A stretch of 64,000 nt of DNA from Fuerstiella sp041398845 (GCA_041398845.1 JAWKTZ010000006.1:2170001-2234000), one strand, 5' to 3'; shown: positions 6,185 to 16,553, counted from the stretch's first letter. A program made the numbers and translations. Notes: generated from the sequence alone by a model not told the origin.

Positions 6185-8978
6185 AGTTGCGGGTCTGCCG
6201 GAACGGATACGACGTCGCGATACCTTCGATGATCCGGCTCAGGCGGTAATCGTCCGTGGCCGCGTCATCGACGATCTTCGTCACCGCTGGCATATCGAAA
6301 TGCTCGACCGGTCGGCCGAGTGCGTAGCTCAGCAGGTGTTCGACAAAGCCGCGGACGAATTCCTGTTCGCGTTTCCGCAGGGCCGACTTGAATTCCGTCG
6401 GTCCGCTGAATGGCGTGTCGTTCCAGACACCTGAGGCATCGACTGGTTGAGTCCCGTCATGCGTCCGCAGTTTCCCGATGGCATCGAACGTCTCCAGCGA
6501 AAAGCCCGGCGGATCGATGCGGCTGTGACACGAGTAACAGTTGGGATCGCTGCGATGCTTCTCAAACCGCCGACGAACGGACAGTTCCGCGAAGTTGTTG
6601 CCGTCCTCCGGTTTGCTCTCTTCCAGCACGAACGCCACCTTCGGCTCGGCGGGCGGGCGATTGAAAACGGTTTCCAGCAGCCACGCGCCGCGCTTGACCG
6701 GACTCGTGCGAAACGGCAGCGAGGTCAGCATCAACGGGCCCGCCATTGTCATCACGCCGCCGCGCGTGCGATCGGGCAGAGAGACGCGGTACCAGTTCCT
6801 GATTGTGGTTTTGTCGTTCGTGGACGCTGCCTGCTCGCCGACCGCTTCTTGTGTCTGTCGAAGTTGTTTCTGCAGCCCGTAGAGATCGGCGAGCTGGCTG
6901 TTGAGCCACGTGAAGTCGGCGTCGCACAGATCGAGCACGGAACGATCCTCGACCAGCACCGTCTCGAACAGCAACAGCGGCTCCGTCAGCATTGGGCCAT
7001 GCAGGGTCGATTTTCCCTGCGGTCCGGCATAGAAGTCCTTGAAGAGCGTGCGGTCCGGCTTGGCGGAATAGAGCTGGTCGAGCTTCAGCCATTGGACGGC
7101 GAACGATTCCGACAGCTCCCGCGACTTCCGACGATCGCGCAGCATCCGGCCGATCTCTCGCCTGAGTGTTTCCGTCTTCGAGAGTTCCCGCTGCGACGCC
7201 AGCCTGAGCAGCTTGTCATCAGGCATCGACGACCACAGGAAGTAGCTCAGGCGACAGGCGAGTTCGAAGTCATTCAGCGGGCGCACCGAGCCCGCCGTGG
7301 GATCGAACGGCTCGCTCAGGAACAGAAACTCTGGCGAAGCGAGGACGCTCTGTACGGCCAGTCGGATCGCATCCGGTTCGGTCGCGCCGGACTCGGTCGC
7401 GTGGCGGACCAGCGCAACGAGTGCGGCCGCTTCTGCCTCGGACACATCGCGTCGGTACGCGAGCTTCAGGAACTGAGCCAGCCGCTCGGAAAGAGGAAGC
7501 GATGGATCGATGCTGCCAGGCACTGGCTCCGGTGAGGCAATCTTCTTGCTCTGGTCCTCGGGGACCATGGGCAATTCACGTTGGCCTTCCACGCCTCGCA
7601 GAATGAAGCCGATGTCATCGAGCAGCACGTAGTCGCCACTGAAGTGCGAGCCATCCACGCGCAGTCTGCGGATCACAGTGCCGGGAGGAGCCACGAACGA
7701 GAAGAAGACGTTCCCTTTGTCCGCATCGATCTCCGCCCGCCGCGCTGTCTCCTTGCCATCGGAGAAGACTGCGGTGAGCGTCACCGGCCCGAGCTGGTTC
7801 TTTCTGGCCAGCACGCACACGCCCAGATGTTTGACCCCGGAATCCTCGTCGCCACCTTCGACCTTGAATGTCAGTTCGAACGTCTTTTCGCCCTTGACCT
7901 TGTTAGTCAGCAGATGATCGCCCGACGTTTCCTGCGCGGTCGCGAACGCCGCCAGCCAGAGATCGATGTTGGGATTGATCGTGAGCGTGCCGCCGCCGAC
8001 CGTGACCCGAATCAGGCCGCCTTTGCCAGCGATCGTCTGATTGTTCTGCGAGGCCGGGACGTCGAATGTTCCACCGCTGCCATGCTCGAACGCCTCCGAC
8101 AGTTCGGACAAGAAGGCAGCTTTCCCGGTGTCATCTCCATCTGCGTGGTTCGCGATGTTGTCGTTCGAGGCGTACTTCGGAGACGCGGGAACAGTCTCCC
8201 GTGGGTTTGTTGTCCCTTGAGCAGCGACGGGGACTGGCGGCTGCCATGTCCTGCCCAGCAGTCCGGCCATCACCGGGCTGTCCCGCTCCAGACGCTCGCT
8301 GTGGGCGATGGCGTGTGCGAGTTGGAGATACTTCTCCAGCAGGAGCGGCGAAAAGTTCAGCGCGTCGCCACGGTTGGCGTAGCCGTACTCCGCGCGGTTA
8401 TCTCCGGGCAGTCCCTGTTGCGGCAGCAGCACGTCGTACTTCTGGCCGTACTCGCGCATCGACGTCTGCAGGCTGTCTCCAAGAGAAGTGTTCCTTGATT
8501 CAAGGAAATACTGCTTGTCGGCGACTGGCAACCGCTCGGGAAACATGAAGACATCGTACTTGAGGCCGAAAAGATCGCGGACGGTGTTGCTGTATTCCAG
8601 CCGCGTCAGCCGTCGCAGCACCGGTTTGCCGGGATCGGCAGCCTGCAGAACCGGATCGGGCTGAGCCTGTAAGGCAGCGACGAAGCTCAACAGTGCGACG
8701 CGGTCGTTAGCAGTGAGATGGTACCCAGAATCCCGCAACGGCATCTGGCCCGCTTCGACCACATCAAACACCCGCTTCCACGCAGCTCGATCTCGCAGCG
8801 TGCTGTCGAGTGAATCGAACCGCTCCAGATTGAAGCCGCCTTCGGTCGTTGTCGCGTTGTGGCAGTCGACACATTGCTCTGACAGAATGCTTCGCACCGG
8901 CGCGAACGCAGGCGGTGCGGCCACGACCGGAACCGTAGCCAGGGTGATAGTTGCGAGGTAAAGCGAGAGTGTTCTCAT
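6171..8978 (-). CDS. DUF1587/DUF1592/DUF1588/DUF1585 planctomycete cytochrome protein
   Basis: 935 residues. The ATG at 8978 directly follows an A arm (CTCCAAATG) and gives a good signal peptide, MRTLSLYLATITLATVPVVA. Domains in order: N-terminal haem site EQCVDCHNA; DUF1587 RLTRLEYSNTVRDLFGL (about residue 125); DUF1592 DFELACRLSYFLWSSMPDD (about 580); DUF1588 RGGVMTMAGPLMLTSLPFRT and the second haem motif PNCYSCHSRIDPPGF; DUF1585 LLSYALGRPVEHFD at the end. Exported putative cytochrome of unknown substrate, paired with the DUF1552 gene downstream. The final SGVR and the TGA are supplied by a B arm. A 21-codon repeat-derived leader ORF ends by overlapping the ATG. Confidence 0.87.
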   Translation of the reverse strand: MRTLSLYLATITLATVPVVAAPPAFAPVRSILSEQCVDCHNATTTEGGFNLERFDSLDSTLRDRAAWKRVFDVVEAGQMPLRDSGYHLTANDRVALLSFVAALQAQPDPVLQAADPGKPVLRRLTRLEYSNTVRDLFGLKYDVFMFPERLPVADKQYFLESRNTSLGDSLQTSMREYGQKYDVLLPQQGLPGDNRAEYGYANRGDALNFSPLLLEKYLQLAHAIAHSERLERDSPVMAGLLGRTWQPPVPVAAQGTTNPRETVPASPKYASNDNIANHADGDDTGKAAFLSELSEAFEHGSGGTFDVPASQNNQTIAGKGGLIRVTVGGGTLTINPNIDLWLAAFATAQETSGDHLLTNKVKGEKTFELTFKVEGGDEDSGVKHLGVCVLARKNQLGPVTLTAVFSDGKETARRAEIDADKGNVFFSFVAPPGTVIRRLRVDGSHFSGDYVLLDDIGFILRGVEGQRELPMVPEDQSKKIASPEPVPGSIDPSLPLSERLAQFLKLAYRRDVSEAEAAALVALVRHATESGATEPDAIRLAVQSVLASPEFLFLSEPFDPTAGSVRPLNDFELACRLSYFLWSSMPDDKLLRLASQRELSKTETLRREIGRMLRDRRKSRELSESFAVQWLKLDQLYSAKPDRTLFKDFYAGPQGKSTLHGPMLTEPLLLFETVLVEDRSVLDLCDADFTWLNSQLADLYGLQKQLRQTQEAVGEQAASTNDKTTIRNWYRVSLPDRTRGGVMTMAGPLMLTSLPFRTSPVKRGAWLLETVFNRPPAEPKVAFVLEESKPEDGNNFAELSVRRRFEKHRSDPNCYSCHSRIDPPGFSLETFDAIGKLRTHDGTQPVDASGVWNDTPFSGPTEFKSALRKREQEFVRGFVEHLLSYALGRPVEHFDMPAVTKIVDDAATDDYRLSRIIEGIATSYPFRQTRNSGVR

Positions 8979-9040
8979 TTGGAGTGCTCCGGCTTGTCGG
9001 AGCTTTGGATTTCTGTGGGGTAGAATTGTCTGGCAGTCAT
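8975..9040 (-). CDS. 21-residue leader ORF overlapping the DUF1592-type gene start
   Basis: ATG at 9040 begins MTARQFYPT followed by the A-arm peptide EIQSSDKPEHSK and stops at TGA 8975-8977. The TGA overlaps the next ATG as ATGA, so ribosomes finishing the leader could restart on the main gene. Its MTA start resembles that of the DUF1552 gene at 6114, where the same leader is fused in frame. Seen in sequence; translation is inference. Confidence 0.45.
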   Translation of the reverse strand: MTARQFYPTEIQSSDKPEHSK

Positions 9041-9104
9041 CGATATCTTGGCCGGTTGTTTCGTTCTTACAAATCCAAAGCGGTGACGAGCCACCGCACA
9101 CCAA
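8978..9104. repeat. Composite REP-like element 7
   Basis: A arm 8978-9014 (hairpin 8986-9003, one mismatch), B arm 9070-9104 (hairpin 9080-9097, one mismatch). The stop of the upstream DUF1552 gene (9110-9112) lies 5 nt beyond the B arm. Both arms are more degenerate than in neighbouring copies. Confidence 0.8.
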
Positions 9105-9109
9105 AGGGG

Positions 9110-10435
9110 TCAGGCCAGGCCTTCCAGTGGCGCGATGCTGTCGCCGAACTGGTTCAACTCAAGCCCCATGCGTTGCGCCAGCGTGAGGTACAGATTGCAC
9201 GCTCGCTGCTGTTCTTCGGGCTTCTCGCCGAAGTCGAGTGCTCGACCGCCAGCGATCGAGCCGCCACCGTGGCCAGCGAGAATCAGCGGCAGGTTGCGGC
9301 CGTCGTGACTGTCGCCGTTGAACATGTTCGATCCGAACAGCAGCATCACGTTTTCCAGCAGCGTGGTGCCCGCGCCTTCGTCGATCGTCTGCATCCGGCC
9401 CAGCAGATACGCCAGTTGCTCGACGTGGAACTGGTTGATCCTCTGGTACGCCGCGAGCTTCTCGGCGTTGTCTTTGTGGTGCGAGATGCCGTGCAGTTGT
9501 TCGTTCGGAACACCATCAAGAAAACCGAACTGCATGTGCGAGACGTCGCGATTGAAGATCAACGTCGTGACGCGTGTCTTATCCATGCGCCAAGCCAGCA
9601 GAATCAGATCAAGCATCAGCCGCATATGGTCGCGCACGTCCTGAGGCAGCGTTTCCGGGGGACGCTGCATGTCCGGTTCACTCAGTGAGGGACGCCAGCC
9701 TTCGAGACGCTCTTCGCGAGTGGCGCGATCGATGCGTTGTTCGACATCACGCACGCTGTGCATGAATTCGTCGAGCTTCTGTCGATCCTGAATCCCAAGG
9801 CTGCCCCGCAATGACTTGGACTGTGCCAGCACGGCGTCGAGCACGCTCCGGTCTCGCAACAAGCCGCTCGTATCGAACAGGCGGTCGAAGACGGCGCGAG
9901 GAAAGATTTCCGGTGTGATGGGCGTGTTCTTCGACGACCAACTGACCGTGCCGTAATAGACGCTCGGCACTCCGCCCCGCAGTCCGGTCTCCGCCGGCTC
10001 GATCCCTAACACGAGACTCGGCACTGGCGTCGCGCGGCCGGTATGCCGCGCGATCACCTGGTCAATCGACTCAGCTCCTTCAGGGATCAGCGACTGCTTG
10101 AACTTCGCCCCGCTGAGCATGTTGCTGAACAGCGGCCAGTGCGGTCCGCTGGTGTTGTTGAACACGTGCAGCTCCCGCAGCACGGTGATGTCCTGTTTGA
10201 ACGGCTCCAGCGGCTTGAGCGTTGAGGAGAGTTCGAGCGAGTTGCCCTCTCCCTTTGCCCACCACTCGTACGGATTGACGCCGTTGGCAAAAAACAGCGT
10301 GCCGAATCGAACGGGCGGTTTCGCGTGCTCGTCTTTGTTGTCTGCCCACGCCAACGATTCGAACCACGGCAATGCCAGTGTCGCTCCGAGGCCTTTAAGA
10401 ACGGTTCGCCGGTTGAGGGGCTGAAGTGATTTCAT
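9110..10435 (-). CDS. DUF1552 protein, second copy, with Tat signal
   Basis: 441 residues from ATG at 10435 (MKSLQPLNRRTVLKGLGATL), giving a normal Tat peptide ending LPWFESLAWAD. A longer in-frame start at 10510 would add MSESKPSKGESESGDESPHSKWNLP, encoded mostly by a B arm. Family marks are PVRFGTLFFANGVNPYEWW, HVFNNTSGPHWPLFSNML, PEGAESIDQVIA and LILAGHGGGSIAGGRAL. Its partner is the split DUF1592-type gene immediately upstream (10561-17090). Unlike its paralogue at 4798, its stop lies just outside the repeat. Confidence 0.82.
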   Translation of the reverse strand: MKSLQPLNRRTVLKGLGATLALPWFESLAWADNKDEHAKPPVRFGTLFFANGVNPYEWWAKGEGNSLELSSTLKPLEPFKQDITVLRELHVFNNTSGPHWPLFSNMLSGAKFKQSLIPEGAESIDQVIARHTGRATPVPSLVLGIEPAETGLRGGVPSVYYGTVSWSSKNTPITPEIFPRAVFDRLFDTSGLLRDRSVLDAVLAQSKSLRGSLGIQDRQKLDEFMHSVRDVEQRIDRATREERLEGWRPSLSEPDMQRPPETLPQDVRDHMRLMLDLILLAWRMDKTRVTTLIFNRDVSHMQFGFLDGVPNEQLHGISHHKDNAEKLAAYQRINQFHVEQLAYLLGRMQTIDEGAGTTLLENVMLLFGSNMFNGDSHDGRNLPLILAGHGGGSIAGGRALDFGEKPEEQQRACNLYLTLAQRMGLELNQFGDSIAPLEGLA

Positions 10436-10446
10436 CGGGAGATTCC

Positions 10447-10575
10447 ATTTGGAGTGCGGCGACTCGTCGCCGCTTTCACTTTCGCCTTTTGACGGCTTTG
10501 ACTCTGACATTGGCTGTTCATCGGAAATTCATGCACAAAGGAATCCAAAGCGGTGACAAGTCACCGCACTCCAGA
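10447..10575. repeat. Composite REP-like element 8
   Basis: B arm 10447-10482 (hairpin 10456-10473) and inverted B arm 10541-10575 (hairpin 10550-10567). It supplies the TGA (10561-10563) of the split DUF1592-type gene, and an ATG (10510) plus optional leader for the DUF1552 gene. It is the only junction element here whose start-side arm is B rather than A. Confidence 0.85.
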
Positions 10576-11298
10576 TCGTTTCGTCAAAAACTGCGGGCTG
10601 CTGACGATGGCTTCCACGAGAAACGACAGCCGATACCCGTGACGTGGCAGTTCTTGATTCAGCCGTTCGAGCAAGGCGGTATCTCCGGGCTCAACGCCGC
10701 GGCCGAGCGCATACCCGAGCAGCTTGCGTGTGAAGTGGGCGTAGACTTCGTGCTGATGATCGAGCAGGTAATCCCGCAGGCCGGTGACTCCCACAATCCT
10801 GCGACCATCCGGCATGTGATCGGTGCTTGAGAGTTTACCACCGTCTCGCAGCGTGGCGCGCCAGCGTCCGATCGGATCGAAGTTCTCCAGAGCCACACCC
10901 AATGGATCGAACTTCGCGTGACAGGCCGCGCAGGTCCTGTCGGCACGATGCCTCTCAAGCTGTTGCTGAGTCGTCAGGCCGGCTGCATCCGTTTCGTCCT
11001 TCGAAATCGGATCGACGGAAGGCGGCGGCGCGGGAATCTGGCGGCCAAGGAACTGCTCCGTCACCCACACGCCTCGTTGCACGGCGCTCGTCCGAAGCGG
11101 CAGCGAGGTCTTGGTTAGAAACAACGCCATGCCTGGCAGGCCACGCCGCGTGGCGGGAAGCGCGATGCCTTCGTTTAACGGTAAGCCGGAGGCGACAGCG
11201 TTTAACAGTGGGGCGTTGCGCGTCGCCGACGCCTTCGGAGGCAGCGGGAGAAGGGTTTTGGTGGTTTGGGTTGTTATTGGCATTCGTTGGGTTTCCAT
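10561..11298 (-). pseudogene. 3' half of an interrupted DUF1592/DUF1588/DUF1585 gene
   Basis: About 245 residues carry the C-terminal domains only: RRGLPGMALFLTKTSLPLRT, RTCAACHAKFDPLGVALENF with a CxxCH haem motif, and LLGYALGRGVEPGDTALLE. The frame is still open upstream of the ATG at 11298, into sequence adjacent to the IS1182 remnant. The 5' half is at 14465-17090 on the same strand and ends in the matching place of the family (KHYGLDLFNG). The last residues SGVR and the stop come from a B arm. Confidence 0.8.
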
Positions 11299-11369
11299 TC
11301 CGCTGTATGGCGGCGGGTTTTGGGAATAGGTGGCGTCGATGTCGGGCGCGTGGCCGGGAGGCCGATCGT

Positions 11370-12901
11370 TTACAGGATCGCGAACCCCGTTTCGCGGTCC
11401 AGAAGTCGGAGCATCCGCTTCACGTTATGAACTGTTCCCTCAATCAACTTCTGAACCCGCACTCGACTCAGCCCGCGGTAGCGGGCTCGGCGACCTTGAG
11501 GCGATTCACCAGTTCACCGAGCCGACGTTCCACTTTCGATGTTCCTGTTTCACGGCAGCATACTCGCTCGTCTGACGGCGTTCCCGCAGAAGAGCGTATT
11601 CCGGTTCAGTCACGAGCGACGCTTCGGCCATGTTTCTGATTGGCAGCGATACATTGTTTCGTCAGCGGACACGCATGGCAGGTCTCGCGAATCGAAACGA
11701 CGTGGTGTGACGAGCGTCATCGCGCTGGCGATATTGAGAGCGATGGCCAGCGGGACATGTCGCATGAGATCCGTCTTCGCTGAATTGAAAATCAGCCGTT
11801 GTGAAGACCGCCATTCGAAGGTTCTTTGGGAGAACGAAGGGCGATCCCGCGAGACTCCAGTTCACGAATCAGCGAGCCATCGAAACCGCCGTCGATCGAG
11901 ATCTTCAATCACATTTCCATGAGCCGACTGTTCCTGATCCAGCAGATTCAGGGTATCAGCAGTTTCGTTGCTGTTCCAGGCGGCAGAACATCAATGGCCG
12001 TGAACAGTTCACTGTCGGCATCGATCAGCACATCCGCAAGTAGCCATCGTAATAGTCGCCGTGCTTACCGCCGCATCCGGATCAACATGCTGCGAAGCTT
12101 GCGAGCCGCTGGGATCGTCATGCCCGGGTTCAACGCTTTTGAGCGATTTCGATGGTTTTTTGCAGTGTTTCCCATGCTGCGCCCGAATCGGCGTCCTCAG
12201 CGTGACAAAGCCAGGGCCCAGTCGACGATGTCACGCAGGTGTTCGGCACGAGCGATCAGACGAGCTTCATCGTCCTGCGAATCCGTCGACGTCCGGATGA
12301 ATTCGATGCGCACACGTTCACCCACAACGCACTCAGCAGCGAAGCGTTCGGCCGCCGTCAGCAGCTTGTTGCGAGCCTGCGCGATCAACTGCAGTCCGGC
12401 CGGAATCGCAATGTCCGCCAGCACATGCGTGGCATCTTTGATTCGCAGTCGATCCTTCACCAATCCATGGCCGCGAGCCTGACTGAGCAGTTGATGAAAG
12501 ACCGCCTTGTGACCTTCGACACCCAGCCGACTTCGAAAGCCTCGCAGAGTGCTGACGTCCGGCAGGTGGTCATTCAGCCCAAGCCCGAGAAACAACCGAT
12601 AAGCAACGTCGGTCTTCGCTTTCGCAAACACCTGCCGATCCGACAGGCCATCATGAAACATGAGGAACTCAAGCTTCAGACAAAGAATCGGTTCAACAGC
12701 GGGCCGCCCGTCGCTGCTGAAGTGATGCTCAATCGACTTTCGCAAGGCCAGAAAGTCAATCCGCGCGTCGGCTCTGCGAGTCCAGTGGTCATACGGCACC
12801 AGCCGGTCAAACACAACTCGATCGTGATCCGTAAACACCGGAGCCTGATACGCGTTCAACATCGGATTCCTTCCCGACCAATTCTCAGCCTGAGCCTGCA
12901 A
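11370..12901 (-). pseudogene. Decayed IS1182-family transposase
   Basis: The N-terminal part (12197-12901, 234 residues) is intact: YDHWTRRADARIDFLALRKS, CLKLEFLMFHDGLSDRQ, PDVSTLRGFRSRLG, as in DUF772/IS1182 transposases. Downstream the frame is lost but pieces of the DDE and C-terminal regions continue in shifting frames: HATCPAGHRSQYRQRD near 11760, EASLVTEPEYALLRERR near 11620, and finally RLLDRETGFAIL with TAA at 11370. Several frameshifts make it inactive. I could not define its terminal repeats. It lies inside the split DUF1592-type gene. Confidence 0.75.
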
Positions 12902-12983
12902 ATCTAATCCCCTATTGTGAACAATTCACCAAATTCGCGATACATCTTTTCCCGCAGTCTCCTTCGGCTTGCCGTTAAACACA

Positions 12984-14454
12984 ATACCGTTCAATGAATC
13001 ATAACTACCGTATCTTCAAAGGCTTTGGTCAACGGTGGTTGCTTTCGGTGTTCGGGGCGGCACTTGTTCCAGCGTGACATTTTACGCTTTTTTGATCACG
13101 CGAGGATTGATGCGGTTGCGCGCGGGGGAATGCGCGTTCCCCGCTGATTCTCCCACACGACCGCCCGGTACCACTGAGTCAGGCTCACTTCGCTACTGGC
13201 ATCGCACTCGGGCAAGCGGGTCTGATGATCTGAAACGACCCTTGAAGGATAAAACGGTCGATCCATTCCAGCCTCTTCGGCTGCCTCCAACATCACTGCG
13301 TCGATAAAATGGGCGATCGACATCGCATAGATTTCCTGTTTCAAGCCATCGCTGGTTTCGCTGCGATAGTTCGTCGTCTTCGGCGACATGGATCCTGATG
13401 AGTCTTCTGCTCATCAAACACCAGTTCCCTCTTCCCATCGCTCGTGATACACCATAATAAGTTCCTCTTTAGCCGGAAACTCGTCCGCGTCACAGGTTCG
13501 TCATCAAGCGATGCACCTCGTCATGCCCTTGTTCGCTGAGGGTCGTCCAGCTTGTACTCAATCACGCGAACGACGATGCCTTGACTGTCGTGGGTGTGAT
13601 ACCAGTTGCTCGGATAGACCTTCTCGCTGAAACGAGCCATCGTCAAACATTTTGATCGGAGTGAAGACCATCGACTTCTGAATACGGATCACAACTTGTG
13701 CTTTTTGTGCAGCAATTCCCAGTGTTTGTAGCTGAAAAGCCGGCGATCTTCGATCAAGAGTGCGTCCTCGAGATCGAATCCCATAGCTGCTCGACGAGCG
13801 TTTTTCCGAATCATGCCACCCGCCATACACGAAGGCGAACTCAATATGAGTACCCAATTCGACAAGGCTGACGTGCACTTGAGGGAACGGGCCTTCGCCG
13901 CGACTGCCAGAAGAGCGACCGAAGTGTTGGTGAGCTTCACAGTCGGGAACCTCCAGTACACTGTGCCATCAATGGCCACTTTATGAAGGCCGCGATAGAA
14001 CGCGCCGATCGTTTTCGCTGTGGCCATCGGTCGGACCACCAGCTTGTGAAGGGTTGGTTTCAGCGGCTCGCTTCCCACCGCCGCCTGGCCATGCACAAGG
14101 TCGATCGTGCCGGCGAGTGTTCTCCATGTCGCAAACCGGCGACAAGCTTTGAAGACCTGATGACTCGGCAATTCAGTGAATAGTCCTATTGCCAGTACAA
14201 CCCACATCATGACTTCCGCTGAGTCATCCGCAGCCTTGGTTATTTCGTTTGCCGGTTTGTTCCATCACGCGATTGATATGCTCCGGCAAGATGATATTTT
14301 CCAGACCGACCACCGGTCTACGATGCGTCCATTGATATCTGATGTCAGTTCAGAGCATCCTTGCTCGTTCATGTCGCGGTTCCTTCGGGGCTGGTTGGTG
14401 GTTCAACCTAACTCTCACAGGAACCGCGACTTATGTAAACATTGAACGGTATTG
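12984..14454 (-). mobile_element. IS4-family-like insertion sequence with inverted ends and 10-bp target duplication
   Basis: The left end CAATACCGTTCAATG (12984-12998) is a perfect inverted match to the right end (14440-14454). CCGTTAAACA flanks both sides (12974-12983 and 14455-14464) as a direct repeat, the expected target duplication size for IS4 relatives. Length 1471 bp. Removing the element and one duplicate rejoins the DUF1592-type frame as ...DLFNGKPKE..., which then meets a stop (TGA) about 13 codons further, near 12930, so this insertion was not the only damage. Confidence 0.85.
13096..14372 (-). pseudogene. IS4-type transposase, multiply frameshifted
   Basis: Fragments in order on the minus strand: N-terminal region around LPEHINRVMEQTGKR (near 14290), MMWVVLAIGLFTELPSHQVF and GLHKVAIDGTVY (13689-14210), KVSLVELGTHIEFAFVYGG with shifting frame (13558-13878), and a C-terminal block QEIYAMSIAHFIDAVMLEAA ... 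RLPECDASSEVSLTQWYRAV (13096-13389). These follow the order of IS4 transposases. At least three frame changes are needed, so it is not functional although the IS ends are still perfect. Confidence 0.7.
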
Positions 14455-14863
14455 CCGTTAAACAAATCCAGTCCGTAATGCTTCGCCAGCAAGTCATTCG
14501 CGAAGGTGTAATCCGCATCGATCAACAGTGTCAACGGACGATCGTGACGAAACAGATCGTCGAGGAATTCGACGACTTCCTCATACATCGCCTGACGCAG
14601 CTCGGGCGTGAACTCGGGGAAGCGTTCCTCATCCGGGCCGGTGAAGTGCTCGAAATCTGCAAAGCCCCACAACTGCCCGGCAAAGTCGGTCGCCAGCGAA
14701 CGGGCCTTCTCGTCCCGCAACATCCGACGCACCTGCGCACGGAGCACGTCGTGGTCCCGCAGCTTGTCGGATTCGGCCAGTTGCAACAGTTCTTCGTCGG
14801 GAATGCTGGCCCACAGGAAGAAACTCAGCCGCGACGCAAGGCTGTAGGAATTGAGCGGTGCCA

Positions 14864-15013
14864 CTTTGGAGTGCGCGGCGGCTTTGGAGTGCGGTGACTT
14901 GTCACCGCTTTCATTTTCATTCGGCTGTTGCTTAGGCGGTGAAGCCCGTTCAACGTCGTCCCACTGGCCACCATCATCAGAAATCCAAAGCGACGACGAG
15001 TCATCGCACTCCG
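14864..15013. repeat. Composite REP-like element 9 in coding sequence, with a partial extra arm
   Basis: B arm 14882-14917 (hairpin 14891-14908) and inverted arm 14980-15013 (hairpin 14990-15007, divergent stem). A partial copy, TTTGGAGTGCGCGGCGG from 14864, abuts the first arm. Translated in frame as CDDSSSLWISDD ... ENESGDKSPHSKAAAHSK, exactly in the linker between FLYRHPE and the DUF1592 block. Confidence 0.82.
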
Positions 15014-16413
15014 GATGGCGATACAGAAAGTTCGGCGAAACGAGCACGGCCAGCAGCGGCACCTTCACAGCGCTGTCGAAGCTCAGCCCCTGCGTGGCTG
15101 ACTCGCGACACAGACGCTGCAGGAGCTCCCGTTCATTGTCAGTCAGAGGTCGTCGCCAGGCTCGTCGCGCGAAGTCGTCCAGGAGATTCAGCGCCGTTGC
15201 TTCGAGTTCGGCCGCAGACGGTGGCGAAGCGATCGACACCAGCCGTTCTTCCAGTTCACTTAACACGGCCAGATCATCGGCCGTCGCGTTTCGCCGCACT
15301 TCAGAGACGGTGTAGTGATACGGAGCGTCGGCGACTGGCTGCTCCAACTCCTGACTCTCCCACGGACCGCCGATCGCTGCGATCTCCGTGTGGGTCCAGT
15401 CGGCGAAGATGTTGCGTTCGGCGTTCAGGCCGATCTTGGTTTTGTTCGCTTCAGCGACGTTTCTCAGCCGCAGTAATCGATCTCGCTGTTTATTCTCATC
15501 CTGAGAAGCATCGGCCTGCCGCTTCTTTCCTCCAAAGACGAACCGCCCCGGGATGTAACTTTGAGACTTCGGCTTCTCCTTGAGCACGAGCGACTGGATG
15601 CTGGCCAGCTTTGTGCGGTTGTGATCAAGCGTCAGATCGACTTCAAAGACGATCGCATCCGGCGGCACGGCGAACTTCAATGCTCCAGGTGGCCGAACGC
15701 CGATTGCATCCGGCCTCAGCACTTTCGAACCTTCGCCGTCCACGCCCCATTCAAACGTCCGGCCGCTGTTCGCGCCGACAACGGTGACGACTTCCTGCCA
15801 CGGCTTTGCGGTGCCATCTTTGAAGACGATGCGGCCTGTTTGCCACACGGCGTATTCACCCCGTCCACCGTCACCGGCATCCGTGACCACCAGAAACAGT
15901 TCCTTCGCGTCACCGATGTCGATGCGAAACGGCCAGCGACCGTGCTTTGTCGCCGCTTCGAGCACTTCTTCTTTCGCTTCATGAAAACTGATCTCGTACG
16001 GCGGTGCATAGTCTTCGCTTTCGACAGCCGTCGAGCCGCCACGCTGACCGGATGCGATCGCCAGACATTCCGCTCGGACCTCTTCGTCGGTGAGAGTGGC
16101 CGGGAGCTTTCGCCACGCTCGGGCCCAGTCGCTGAACGGTGACTCCGCCTTTGCCTCACTCAGAATGGCGGCCCATTTCGTCAGGGCGGCCGGAGCAAGT
16201 GCCGTATCGACGGGCGGTTTGTCGTGCCGCATCCGCCACGCTGCTTCGAGATAGATCGCATGAGCCGAACCGTACTTCCGAGCCAGCGCGTCCCGATGCT
16301 CCTCACCCCACTTCTGCTGCTGTGCGACATACCACGCAATGATGTCGTCGGTCACTTCCTTGATGGCATGTCGCGGGTCATCCACCGGCTCGCGCGGAAT
16401 CGGACTCCAGACC

Positions 16414-16553
16414 ATTTCGGAGTGCGGTGACTCATCACCGCTTTGGATTTCAAACGACGTGCTTCGTCGCTCGATGGTCTGCGGTTGTTCGATGTCTTTC
16501 GGTTGTTGCTCGCTGCGAGAAAGTGAAAGTGGTGACGAGTCGCCGCACTCCAC
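16414..16553. repeat. Composite REP-like element 10 in coding sequence
   Basis: B arm 16414-16451 (hairpin 16424-16441) and inverted B arm 16520-16553 (hairpin 16529-16546, one mismatch). In frame on the minus strand as VECGDSSPLSLS ... FEIQSGDESPHSEM, between the DUF1587-side helix and a tryptophan-rich linker. Confidence 0.82.

Noticed and set aside
6447..8498. Long plus-strand ORFs of 362 and 305 residues opposite the DUF1592-type gene
   Set aside because: They are antisense shadows of a gene with clear haem and DUF motifs, with no recognisable domains or ribosome-binding sites of their own.
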